From positions 10,056,272-10,120,271 of the forward strand of contig CM034394.1 in NCBI GenBank assembly GCA_019925095.2: a DNA stretch of 64,000 nt, read 5' to 3'. The notes beneath the pieces are model-generated. The model was not told the DNA's origin and did no database searches. It saw only the letters and a program-made list of their open reading frames with translations. The position numbers and the translations under genes were made by a program. This DNA is from Dendrolimus kikuchii (lineage: Eukaryota; Arthropoda; Insecta; Lepidoptera; Lasiocampidae). Below are positions 19,470 to 31,900 of this stretch, one piece after another; position 1 is the stretch's first letter, and each line of letters begins with the position of its first letter.

Positions 19470-20870
19470 TCCCCAACATTTATTATAAGTTCCTGTACTT
19501 CTATATTATCGAATGCCACATGAATTTCCCAATCCGACGCTATAATTTTTTGGGTTCTTTTCACAATTTTTTCCCAGTGTTCGGCGGTTACTTCCGCAAG
19601 TGCATTTTTTAATCAATCTAACATCTTGTTTGCCGTCAAAAGGGTATGGGTATTGTTTCGAGCGGCGTGTCCTTTGATTTGTGCCCATATTAGTTCTATA
19701 GCATTGTACTGGCAATGATACGGCGGAAGTCGAAGAACCCAATGACCACATTTGGCAGCTATTTCGTTGGTAATATATCTTTTAGGGAGGCTTTTTTCGA
19801 TTTTAAAATATTCACTAATTGTACTTTTAAAGTAAAGTATTATCCACATTTTTGCCATGACGTTGGAGCCAGTCAATTATCTCTTGTTTTTTATTGGCCT
19901 GCGTCGGCATTTTATCAATTTGTCTGGAGTGATATGTAGCGTTGTCCATAATAATTATCGACGGTTCTTCCAGGGATTGCACCATTTCTTTAAACCATCC
20001 TTTGTAAATCTCCGCGTTCGTTTCTTCGTGGTAGTCCACTGTTTTCTTGTATTTAAAGGCCAGTAAAGCATCTGACACGAATCCTTTCGTAGACCAGCAT
20101 TTTATTTGTAAAGCAGCAGCGCATTTGTAACAACTTTGGTGTTGCAAATGTCCATAGGCGATGGTAACCGCTTCCCATCAAGTGGGCCGTCTGCCTGTCT
20201 GCTGATGTCCTGCAATAATAAAAAAAGACCCTGCATGTCATATAATAAGACGTTCACCTTTTCCCATTGGCACTGAACTAGTGGAAACGGCGGTGTCGTC
20301 AGTCCAGTTCTTAGATACTGTGTGGTTTGCATTTAACTAAGTCTCGTCAGTGAAAATAACATTTGACCAATCTGATATCTTTTTGGCTTCAATCAAAAAT
20401 TCGCAGCGAGCCATAGTAACGTCGTGACGCTCCATCAATATTTTACGTTTGTCCGATTTTTTTATAAGAAAATCCAATTTCTTTCAAAACCAAGCTTAAT
20501 GACAAACCACATTAACGTAAAGAAACAACAAGTTTTTTAAGTGTTAGAATTTCTTTGCGCAAGTAATAGTCATATATATGACGGCGAATAGCGTCAGCGT
20601 CGAAGTAAGTTGTCAAGATGTCACACGACTTGGTTGGCGTTTTTTTTTCGGCGTACGAAGCTTATTTTCCAGCATGCCGCTTGTACCGTAAGCTTCGGTA
20701 GTAATTTTTGAAACAGTAGGTCCACTAATTCCTAATGCGGCCACAACACGCTCTCGCAAGTGCGACAGTGGTAATACCGGGCCACCATTTTGATACTCTG
20801 CTTGAAAGTAATTACGAACCTTGATCACCAGTTCTCTCGCCCGCCTTTTCAGAACAGATCCTTTAGGCAT
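19470..20870 (-). pseudogene. Broken DDE transposase of the Tc1-like element
   Basis: It starts at 20870 with a basic N-terminus (MPKGSVLKRRARELVIKVRN), then a helix-turn-helix (LGISGPTVSKI). The catalytic stretches are NVIFTDET (D1, near 20.35 kb, followed by a stop codon), SIIIMDNATYHS (D2, near 19.94 kb) and NAIELIWAQIKGH (E3, near 19.69 kb). Several frameshifts and stops, plus a SINE insertion, break it. The family recurs in insects as DDE_3-type transposons. Confidence 0.8.
20110..20229 (+). repeat. Short SINE-like repeat, copy D
   Basis: TTTGGTGTTGCAAATGTCC, ATAGGCGATGGTAACCGC, CAAGTGGGCCGTCTGCC and an AATAATAAAAAAAG tail. It lies inside the transposase pseudogene. Confidence 0.75.
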
Positions 20871-21489
20871 TTTGATATTTGACAGCTGGGCAGCAATCAA
20901 CACGGAGGAACGGATAATGTGAAAAAACTCAGCGAACAGAAATGTAGTGACTATATAGCACGACCGTCTTGTTGCGAGTGACAGATTAAAACAAACACAA
21001 AATGGCGGTGGGCCATTGAGTGTTCCCAGCTTGAAAAAATATATTTTAATGTTTTTGTTGTATTTGTCTTTGTTCAAAACATAATAAATATATGCGATCG
21101 ATATCATTACTTATTTGATCACAACACTACAACTACCAAATTAGAACTGTCATCGATAAAATAAAGAAATGGAAATAGTATAGTAGTGCACACTATCTAG
21201 AACCATCAGGCCACTTTTTAAAAAGCTCGAGCTGTTAACTGTGCCTTGTATATATAATATATCAAACAAGTTGCAATATTCGTAAAAAAGAACCCCAAAT
21301 TGTTCCCTAAACATCACGAGCTGCGGTCACGGCAACTTAGGTCGAAAACAGACAATAGATTATTGTTCCCCAGCTGTAAATTGTCACTACAGAAAAATTC
21401 AAGTCGGTAATGTCGGTAAAGGTTTATAATAAACTTCCCGAGGATTTTAAATATCTGTTCACAACTCTTTTCAAACAAAGACTACATTT

Positions 21490-21546
21490 TGTTTTATTGC
21501 AGGAGTTCAGCAGACAGGCAGACGGCCCACTTGATGGAAAGCGGAT
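21490..21546 (-). repeat. Short SINE-like repeat fragment, copy E
   Basis: GTTTTATTGCAGGAGTTCAG and ACAGGCAGACGGCCCACTTG are the reverse complement of the 3' half of the family. It interrupts the last codons of the LINE ORF. Confidence 0.65.
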
Positions 21547-21909
21547 AAATGGCCGTTGGATAAATGTTTTTACTCCGTTAACGAATTTTTAGGATGATTT
21601 TTGACAAATTACATATGATTGACATTAATGTATATGTATAGATTTTTTGTTCTTGTTAATTTTGTAATAATAATTATTGTGATAATGTGTTTTGTCAAAA
21701 ATACATCTTAAAGAAAATTTGCACGCCTCATAGGCAAAACATGTGAATCTAATATTCTAACGTCACCTCAAATTTATGTACCATGTTTTAAGCAAATAAA
21801 TTAATTTGAATTTGAACCCACAACCAGGTAGAAGGGTATTTGCCCGTCTAGAGTAGGCCGCCATAACAACCGTGAGTTGTATTCCGGTATTAGTGGCAGG
21901 GTTACAGTT

Positions 21910-22037
21910 TCCCTTTAGAGAGCGGCAGCACATTGGTATCATCTTTAGTGTTGCTAATGTTTAAAGGCGACACTCATACATCACTTTCCATCACATTTGG
22001 GGCGTCAGCCTATCTGCTGTACTTCTGCAATAAAAAA
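21910..22037 (+). repeat. Short SINE-like repeat, copy F
   Basis: AGCGGCAGCACATTGG, AGTGTTGCTAATGTTTAAAG, CACTTTCCATCACATTTGGG and tail TGCAATAAAAAAG match the family. Confidence 0.7.
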
Positions 22038-22075
22038 GCGAGGTAATTGTAATAATATGCGCATTAGATCACATT

Positions 22076-22560
22076 AGATTAGAATCGGTGTGATTTGAAT
22101 CTCAATGAAACTAAAGAGCGGCACTAAAGAGATAAACATCTACATTTATGGGACTACGCCTGCGAGAGAATGAGATACGAGTTTTACATTGTGCAGCACA
22201 GATTAGAGAGTCTAAAACTGATTTATTAAACATAGGTCCAATTTGGACCAAATAAAACTGACAATAATATTTTTTAGACTAAAACAGTGAAAATTTGAAA
22301 GTGATATTTAAGTTTATTTTGAATTATAATATGTTAACAGACGTATGATAAAGGAATTATACTTATATTAATAAAAGTAATATTTTTTTCGGTCGTCAAT
22401 CCTCAGCGGGCGGTCGGCGGGCGCCGGCCTAAAGGCCCGCTGCTTCCCCCCTCCCACTTCCCCGCAACCTCTCCGAGACCTAGCGACAGAAAGAGAATTA
22501 TCTACGAGTATATTCTCTGACGTTTCACTTCTAACTGCACGCAAACCCAATTTTTTCCAT
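22076..22560 (+). repeat. Dispersed repeat family 1, copy 1
   Basis: Phrases such as TTTTACATTGTGCAGCACA, AAACATAGGTCCAATTTGG and GAATTATAATATGTT recur in the same order at 32380-32745. This copy has an extra GC-rich block (22391-22490) not seen in the other. No coding capacity; class unknown. Confidence 0.6.
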
Positions 22561-25500
22561 GCAGCACTTTTTGAATATTAGAAATGTTATTTTATATTGG
22601 AAAACTAATATGTAAATGGAAACTAAAACTAACTTAAAAAATATAATTAAAGACTGTAACAAATCGCTGCCAGATGGGAGTGCGCTCAGAAGGCTGGCTG
22701 CATTGCCGTGCTGTATGGCGATGCTGATTAAGTTTTCTCTTAGATCATATTATACTTTCATGAGTTTTATTTATAATATACATCTGTCTAATAAATAGGT
22801 AATAAACAAATTAATTCATATTAGTCACCTGTATTTGTAGACACACGATGTTTTGTCGGCCAACGTTCAAACTTCTAGTCTTCTAGACATATTTTTTTAA
22901 ATAATCGCTGTGATACACAGACTGGCACCGAAGTGAGATGATAACTGTTTTTTCCCGTCATAAAATGAGTTCCTTTTACATACGGAGCCAAAGTTAACAC
23001 CAGCACAGGCTCTTAAAATGTCCTAGTAGTATCAGACTATGGTTAAATTAAAAGTCAATTGAAATCAATATAACGTTTCAATATGAATTCCAACTTTTCA
23101 TTCATAAATATGTACTTTAAAAATCATGCAATAATGTTAATGTCAAGGGTCAAAATGAACAAACGCATGAAAATGTTGAATTCTTATTTATTTAAAGAAT
23201 AAATACAAAATATGATATATTTTACAAGAAATAGACCGAAGGTAGAGTTAATACAAAGTTCAAAAACCTTATTACATCAAATTATATTAATTTAACTTAA
23301 GGGCCGATTTTTAATCACCAGATAAAAGTTATTCATAGGATAAAATTTAACTTGAACAGGTTAAATATTAGAGCTGCGCAAATAAAACGGTTAAATTGTT
23401 ATACTTTTAAATTCAGATAGGTTGTAATATATTCGATGGACAACTTTTATCTGATGATTGAAAAATCGTCCCAAAAAACTAATGCACTACACCAATTACA
23501 TATATTTTAGAAATTATGTTTCATACCGGAATAGCAACTAAGAAGTCAATAAGTTAAAACGTTTCTTAGTGTAATTTACTACAGCACTATTTTAAGTATA
23601 TACATCTATAATTGAAACAACAATAAATAGAATACTCTTTATTTTTACTTTGGTTATTCTGAAATAACCAGCGATCCTAATAGATAGAACTAATTTACCT
23701 GAAGCTAATGAGATCTACGTAGAGTGAATAAAACATCGTAATTTTATTAGTGTATTTCGAAACCCGTAATAAATAGAGTTAATGCTTAGTGCACAAGACA
23801 TTACAATCTGCTGGATTTTGTAGCAAAGCCAAAATAAGTAACAAATTACAAACTTTGGATGTGGTTGATGGAAATCAAAATCAGTAGCTTCTACTTTCAA
23901 CTGGTATCTGCTGGAATATGTTGTAGTAATTTTCAAGTTGAAAGGTCTATAACATTTATAACAGAATCAAAGAAAAAAAATCAGTGATGCTAGTATTTCT
24001 ACAAAATCCATTAGAGTAGGCCATCTAGGTGTTAAAAATGTTTCAGTAATTTGAAAAAGAATATTCTTTTTTCCATGGTAATAGTAATTTTTCACTCTAT
24101 GTTCTAACTTTCATAACCCCTTCCGAAGTTTAGGTACAGTCGTGGTATGAAAATGTTCGCCAGTTTTCAAATTAATTCATTTAACATTCCGCGAGTACTC
24201 TAAGAAGATTGTTACACATGTAAAACCTTTTTATTGGTTTTAATATTTATGTTAAGTGTAGTGATTAATCCTCTTTGTTTCTTATTGTTGATCTCACTTT
24301 CAACATTGTAATTTTCTTTTTTCACGTTGCCATTCTTTATAAACGTAACATTTAATAAAATGTTGGCAGTATTGTTTCTTGTACTCGTGCAGCAAAAGTG
24401 GACTTTAAGGTGACGAAAATTTTCATTACGCGTCTGTACATTAGCCCTACCTATCTTAATCACTGTTTATACAAGTGACAACGCTAAATTCTAGAATCTT
24501 TATAATTAGAGAATTTTAGAAATTGTATAATAGAATTTCTAGAATTCTCTAGAGCTATTAAGAGAGACAAAGTAATTTCGTAGCTAAAGGTCACTTATCC
24601 AAACAACTTCTTATATATTTTCTCTAAATATAAACTACCTAATATTTTTCTTTAATAAATTGATTATTTTTATTAACTAATTAAAATTCTAAAATTATAA
24701 TGTTAAATAAGTTTTATTTTTTTCTATAATTCTAAATATATCATTGCCAAAAGATAATATTGGAATTAGTTTATACAATCTAGTGACATCATCAAAAATC
24801 ACAAAGACTTACAAGCTAAGGTTATATATAGGACATGATTATGAAACATGGCACGACAAATGTTAGGTGGTAAGGCATGTGGCCATCTAGCCTGGCTACC
24901 ACCCCTGTATACTTACTTTTTGGCAATTGGTCTTACCAAAATAAAACATTGAAAACCGGATCACGTTATTGTGATATAAATAAATAAAATATGCAAGTTG
25001 GATAAATATAAAAATTGTTTTGATTTTTCAAAATAATTATTACTTATATATAATTAAACTAAAATCAAGCTTGGAGATTGAAAAAAAAAATACATTTTCT
25101 GTATTTGATAAAACTTTTTCTCAGTTTTCATTCTGTAATTGAGAGAGCGCATAAAGCTTTATTAACACTTCTATCGTCACAATGTAACGTATAACAATAT
25201 CATGATTAACAACTTTAAAAGAGTTCACACACAATACTTGTGTCCTCATAACTATAATTAAAGATATTGAAACCGTACTAAAATAAAAGTTGAAGAATAG
25301 TTCTTTTCTTTATTTAAAGACATGCAATATACACAAGTGTGAGTGAAACAAAAAAGCCAGAGGTTTACTGTTTCAGACGAGTCACAAGTATAAATTAACA
25401 TTTTGTAACTCATAACATTTTACTCTGGTATCATACTATTAAATTAAAAATATGTATTGTACATTATTTTTGTTTGTAAATAACTTAATAGATTCGATAT

Positions 25501-25828
25501 ATAGCTGTATCTGTTTAAAGTAAGACAGTGTTTTAATTAGTGACAAACTTTTAAATAGCGAATGTAAGACTATGTATACGCATCCCGTTCCAACACGCTT
25601 TCAATACCATAAGTGAAAATAGGTCCAATATATTTTGTAGCTATTTTAATAAATGATTTCTATAGTTTAAGTCATTGTTCTGACGTAGCGAAGTACGTAT
25701 TTAAACTCCAAATTACCAACCAACTTTTGTAAATACAACTACGGATAGAGATACGTATAATGAATTGTTCTCTTTAGTAACTTAGTTAAATGTTAATTTA
25801 CTCAGAGACTTGAAAAAAATAAAGTTCT
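22561..25828. other. Gene-free region downstream of ric8
   Basis: No coding exon is recognised in over 3 kb. It may include the ric8 3' UTR on the minus strand; AATAAA-type hexamers occur but none is distinctive. One miniature inverted-repeat element lies at 23301-23472. Confidence 0.45.
23301..23472. mobile_element. MITE with about 30-bp terminal inverted repeats
   Basis: The left end GGGCCGATTTTTAATCACC, AGATAAAAGTT is matched in reverse complement by the right end CAACTTTTATCTG, ATGATTG, AAAAATCGTCCC with few mismatches. The 172-bp element has no coding capacity. The target duplication is unclear, so the superfamily is not assigned. Confidence 0.75.
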
Positions 25829-25984
25829 TTACGATTGCGGTCGGGTAGGAGGGTTTTCGCGCAGTTCTAAGACATGTTCTATGGGCTGAGGCCGTCCGTC
25901 GGGACCAACTCTTGCAGGTTTCACTATTCCTTGAGATACCATTTTGTCGAACATATTAACCAGCTTCATGGCTTCGTACTCTTT
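25829..25984 (-). CDS. ric8a: ric8 exon 8 (C-terminal)
   Basis: A TTTTTGCAG acceptor opens [19 protein letters not shown], a signature of the Ric-8 C-terminus, and the frame ends TAA at 25831-25829 after a proline-rich tail. Confidence 0.95.
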   Translation of the reverse strand, partial: KEYEAMKLVNMFDKMVSQGIVKPARVGPDGRPQPIEHVLELRENPPTRPQS

Positions 25985-28900
25985 CTGCAAAAAAATGTTT
26001 GTGAAATACATATTAATCATACGAGAATTCCATTTATGGTTTATATAAGATTTTTTTTCAAATATTGTCATACAATTATAATAAAAAATTTTAATATTTA
26101 AAAATTAACAACAAGAAACAGATATAATAATAATAATATATTTACTGTAGTTTATTTTTAAATAATTAAATTTTAAATACATATTAATTATATGAGAGTT
26201 TCATTTACGGTTTATGTAGGGTATTTTTTTCAAATAATATATTATTACAATAAAAACTGTGAATACTTAAAAATTAATAACAGGAAACATAATCATTTGG
26301 AATTATGTAATGTCCATATGTCCAACTGCTGGGCTCGGGCCCCCACATTTCAGGTGAAAGGACTGTAAACCAGACATGTTTATCTAAGACAGATTGGTCA
26401 ATTTCGCACACCAGGAACCCCGATATGCAGGTTGCCTTTAGAAACATTCTATCGATTTTTAAAACTTATTTAAGTTGACACGGTTTAGTACAATGATATG
26501 GAGAGAATCTCACGGCAGAATATCGGCATGAAACGGTTAGCCTTGAGCTTATTGTGTTTCGTGCGATGAGTGAGTTCCGCTGGCCCACTCTCCCCCTATT
26601 CCATCCATTCATCTCATCCTAAAGGCTGACAACACGTGGACTTCGGTTCTGGAGTTACAAACGTTTACAAGCGACAGTAACCACTTTCCATGAGCTGGGC
26701 CGTCTGCCTATTTGCCAGCTTCACAATAATAACTGACTTGAACAAGCATTCTTTAAATTTTTCTATCGACTGCCCATGGATATATACCTGTTCATCTGAC
26801 ATGTTCTCGAAGGGATTGACCCTGGGTGGCCTGGTGCAACCCACGACCGGGTCTATCCTGGGTTGTGCCTCCTTGTATTCCTCTGTGTCAGAGTCGTCAC
26901 TGCTCGAGGAGTAGTCCGCGCCGCGGCCACCGCCCAATAAGCCCCTCTGCGCAAGGTGACCGGCCGCATTGCCAAAACCGGTATACTTTACCATACGACC
27001 AACTGTCGAATAAAAACAATCACCTATTTATATCTGAAGCGTTTGTATAATTTTAAGGTATTTGAAGACTATGCTCATAGATTGTACTATGTTCGGTTTA
27101 TATACAAAAAAATATAATTTCGAACAAAACAAACACATTCAGTGCATTTATTGCAAAATAACCTTAAACTGAACTTAATAAAAGTTATATCCTGAGATAT
27201 GATAGAATATTTAAGTAGCTACATTAAACATATTTTTAGCAGTCATAATCATTAAAATGCTTTATGGTATTTTAAAGTTATGCACTAATCCTTAAACATC
27301 ATAATGGGGTTGCACATAGGATACTTTTTATCTTGGAAAGTGGGATGTATATACCACGGCAAAGAATTCTAGTGAACTACGATGTGAAGGGAACTTTTCG
27401 CTGAGATTTTCCGTCGGAACAATGATATGGGTTTATTTAAGAGCGTTATAAAATTTGTTCTAAGTCAGCAACGTGTTAGCAACGATGCTAGTGTTGCAAA
27501 CGTACATATCCAACAGTAACCAGTGCCGTAAATAAGGCGATGCCACCGGTGTCCAGGCACAGGGCGTAGGCTCTAGGGGGCGCAAGAATGGCCAGACCAG
27601 GCAGAACTATTATTTTTTCGGTTTGCTCCTGATAAGTTCCCGCTGCGCGCCTAATGCTCGATTCCAACACATACGTACCTACATGCCAGTATTATCAAAT
27701 TAGACTAAACATCGCGCTTATTTTTTTGGCAGCGCACGAGCGTATTTGTGTTCTAGTTCTTTAAAAAAATAGGTTTTTCTTCCAAAATATTAGATTATTG
27801 GTCCACTAACACCAAGATCCTTGTGCCTTATTTTATCACCCGGAATGAAATAAAGTAGGCCTATACATAACATTGCTCTAGCTAGGGTACCTATAATATC
27901 TAAAAAAACACGGGCGCAGCTAAAGACGCTCGCATAGGGCGTATAAAAGGCTATAATTTTATTTACGGCACTGACAGGAACCACTTTCCATCGGGTGGGC
28001 CATCCGCCTGTTTGCCTGTTTCAGGCAATTAGAAGAACTACAAAATCTGTAAAACATCAAAAAGCACTTCAAGCTCACCTTTTTCTTTGCACAATATGAA
28101 CAAAAAATCCGCAACAAGATCTCTGACAAAAGTGATCGGTGAGGTGAGCAGTTTGCACAGTTGGTTCCTTAATTTAAACCCCTGCTCCGGGGGACTAGAC
28201 ACATCACGTAAGGGCGGAAGCACCACTTGTCTGAGATACTTGCGATGTGCACGACAGCCTCGAGCGCTCTTATTCATCACTGTTAGTATGGGTGCTAGGA
28301 ACTCGTATTGGTTGGTTCTGCCCTGAAATTAATTTTAAGCTGAGACCTTGTTTACAAAGGCAGCATCATTTTATTGTGTTTTGATGTGTCACTATATTTC
28401 TTAGAATATCATTATTATGACGCCATGCGTCGACATACAAAATAAATAATAGCGTAATTAAAACTACGTTTAAAACGCTATTTTATTTCATTTTTATTAC
28501 GACGTTTCGGCTACTTTTTAGTAGTCGTTATCACAAACAACAAAGAAAAATGTCAATTAATGACAATGAGTATTGTTAACGTTCTTATTTAGCTTACCTC
28601 CAACATTTTATTTTTAGATTATGGTTATTGTTTACTCTATGTGAGCCTAATCTAATTTGCCACCGTTTCGCAACATGTTGTGGTTTGAAGAGATGAAGCG
28701 GCGCAAGAAACATTTCAGCAATATGCCTAGCTCTAATACCTAATTTTATATAATACTAGGATATGCCCGGGACTTCGTCCACGCTTGACTTGAAATTCCC
28801 GCGAGTTTCCCGGGATACAAAGTTCCGCAGCATTTAAAAAAGAATGTAAGCTTTTAGTGACTACTGTGCCGGAATAAGCAAATTTTTATGCACCGAAAAA

Positions 28901-31900
28901 CTACAAACCACTCCCGGGATTCCCGGGACAAAAAATATCACACATATTATTACATAATATTTACTGTCGATCAGCGAAAACCGCCTCAAAATCGGCCCAG
29001 TAGTTTTTACGTGAATCCCGAACAAACAGACAAACCAACAAAAAGATAAACAGAAGAAATCTAAAGAAAATGCATCTTATTCCCTATCGTTTATATAGTC
29101 TATTCTAGTTGTTTTTTTAATAGCTTTAATGTACAGACACAGCATTTTTAGAATTATATAATATTATAGATATAAAGATGTAGAGGTAAAAAAAGAAAAT
29201 TATCAATTAAGTTGCAAATGTTTATAGGCAACGGTAATCACTTTCCATCACAGTTGGGCTATCAGCCTGTCTGTTGTACTCCAGCCAAAAAAAAAAAAAA
29301 GAAGTTGGGTTGGTTCCGTTGCACACAAAAAAAGCTCATTGTTCCGAGGTCTGGCTCTTGTTTTTTCCTAGGTTTGGGTCTTAATAGTTTTAATGATCGA
29401 ATCCCAACCAAAAACATAAAAATAATTAATACAAAATAATAATTAGAAGCTCCTTTAAGTCTACCGCCTTACGTATTTGATGCACACAGCAACACTGAAA
29501 TCCATAACCATAGTAATGTAAACACGAATATCTTTGTTTGTTTGTTAAGAGCCTTGACTCTTGAGAAATATTTAATTATCATTAAATTTGGTATGTATAG
29601 TATGAATAACTTTTTACCCTGTCAATCCTATGTCCTACAAATAATGATCTGAACACTATATGAGTGAAGGCATCAGGAAAGCCCCAGGAACTTAATTATT
29701 GAGAAAATTTTATGGGGATTACAAATAAATATAATGTGCAAAAGGCCTAATGAGTTAGACAGTATATTGAAACTTACTCTCAACTCATATTCACAGCTTC
29801 TCTAACAAAAGAAAAATATCAAACCTGCTTATCTGAGTTTCAATGTAAAACACCTGTTTATATGTTTTCTGACTACTTTCAATCTTCTTTCTTCATGTAG
29901 AGCAAGTTGTTTGCTATAACAGTTGTTATCTTTTTAGGAAAGAAAAGACTGCCTTTATGGACCACTGTTCTAAATGTCGGCTCAATCAATTTTTGATAGG
30001 GTAACTTTGAAAAATACTCATTGATATTTATTTTAGACTGGGTATTACTGGTTATTGGTCCTAAAGGTGTCCATTGCATGTTATCCATAATATATGCAAA
30101 TTTTTTCAATTGGGTAGGACATTTTTGTATGTATTTTTATTGTTATCTGTATAACTTACCGGTGTGATGGTCAAGCTATACTGTAAAAAATCAACAAGAG
30201 CTTGTAATGCATCCATATTTCTGCCTAAATATGTAAACTCTGCTTTTTCTCCTTCCTTTAATTCAGGTGATAAATAATTATAAAATGATGGTGGCACACT
30301 GAAAGCAAGACAAAATTGTTACAAAGACATACAATAATCTCACTGACATAATTACTTCACATCATTATTATCGATCTATTCATATTATCATCTGTAGAAA
30401 TATTTCTCTCACAAGGCAGTTTTGATTGTTTATCAAATATCAATAATAACTTATATGTGCTGTTATGGCCATATTTACATTGCATTGTATGCTAAATAGC
30501 TTAGATTACATTGATTATATTGACAAAACATGGGAAAAGTTTGCTAACTTAAGCTTAAAACTAAAACCATATTTATAGCTTAAATTACAAATAAAAAAAT
30601 ATACAAACCTACTTAATAAATTAGTAATGTTACTTCTGAGTTCCATAAGATTCATTGCATTTGATGTACTCACTAGTAAATACCCCTTTAATATTGGCAT
30701 TAATTTAGTAAAAATAGCTGTTTCAGCATCATGACTGGGCTCTACAGAACCCGAATTAAGTAGCAAATTAAACTGAGCCTTTAAAATTTCACATACTATG
30801 TCTTGTTGAAGATCCTGAAATTATAAAATAAATTTATTTGATAACTCTGCATTGAATACTGATACAAAATACAATCTGACCTAAATGTTTATATGAACTA
30901 ATTTAATTGCTTTCTGGCAATATTATAAATACTACAGGGTGTTTATATTTGGCAAAATAGTTTTGCCTGACCTGTGCCTAGTTTTGACTAACAAATAACT
31001 TATAGTGTTAACCAAATATAATTAAAAACTTGAAAATTCTTTGCATTAACCATAAAAACCATGATTCCTTCAAATGTAAAAAAGAATAGACAAAAGGAAC
31101 ATAAAATTTTCATTCTCTATGATAAGTACCATTTGTAATTCAAAACATTAGAAATGACACCTACAACATTAAACTCACCTCAAGATAAATTCTTTCAATA
31201 GCTGTAGCCCTATCATTTGCCAGTAAAGTTTTACCTTGCGAGATAGCCTCCAATAGAATATCATTAAGGCAATTTATCAGACAATCCATTCCATTTAGTA
31301 TGTTTTTTATCTTTGCCCTTATATCCTGCCTCAAAGCTGTTAGTATGAATAAGACTTTCATGTCAAATAGCATAATTTCATATTTAAATGGTATCTCTTT
31401 GTAAATTTTAAATCTGGCAATAAGGCCTTGAGATATAGAAGTATGAGCACAAATTGCACGGGCTACTTCACTATGGTAGGTAATATTGCAGAGACATTTC
31501 AAAGCTTCAACAGCTACTTCTTTATCAAGTAGTTCTACTGAAGTAGAGGGATCCTCCCCAGAATCAATAAAGTTGTAAAGTCCTGCCTTTTCTATCAAAG
31601 TTGTTATCCATTTCTCACATATCAGACTCTCTAGTTCTGTATTGTCACGGCTGAAATCATTTGACATTAAAGAATTTATAAAATAATATTTTTTTAAAAG
31701 CAAATTAAAAACTATATATAGATCAATCAAATTATTTTATAACCTATTGTATAATAATAATAACAGCCCATAAACATCCTATAGTTGAACTTGAGCCTCC
31801 CCATTTTTTTAGAGGGATCAGACAGTATACTTTATATACGTGTCCAAGGCAAGGTGGCTTGGCAGGTTTAACACATCAGTTATCTAGACATGCAGGTTTT

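Larger units (their letters stand above)
18735..21178 (-). mobile_element. Tc1/mariner-superfamily DDE transposon with 32-bp terminal repeats
   Basis: The ends read CTATTTCCATTTCTTTATTT then TTCTCGATGACAG on the left and the reverse complement with one mismatch on the right, flanked by TA on both sides (18733-18734 and 21179-21180). Transposase remnants run on the minus strand. The left third (18780-19440) is foreign repeat sequence and a SINE sits at 20110-20229, so the element itself was hit at least twice. Confidence 0.85.
18575..21817 (+). mobile_element. Non-LTR retrotransposon 3' part, split by a Tc1-like element and a SINE
   Basis: Before 18734 the frame reads QEAALQAYHGYIASVLQYD and LLIWGNSTDVEKVF, and QKKCIRAL, the C-terminal thumb of a jockey/CR1-type reverse transcriptase. 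After 21180 the same protein continues with KKNPKLFPKHHELRSRQLRS, LFPSCKLSLQKNS and KVYNKLPEDFKYL, then, after a SINE fragment, CFYSVNEFLG and a stop near 21597. The tail TTTAAGCAAATAAATTAATT plus TTGAATTTGAA ends it near 21815. It is a 5'-truncated, dead copy. Confidence 0.85.
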
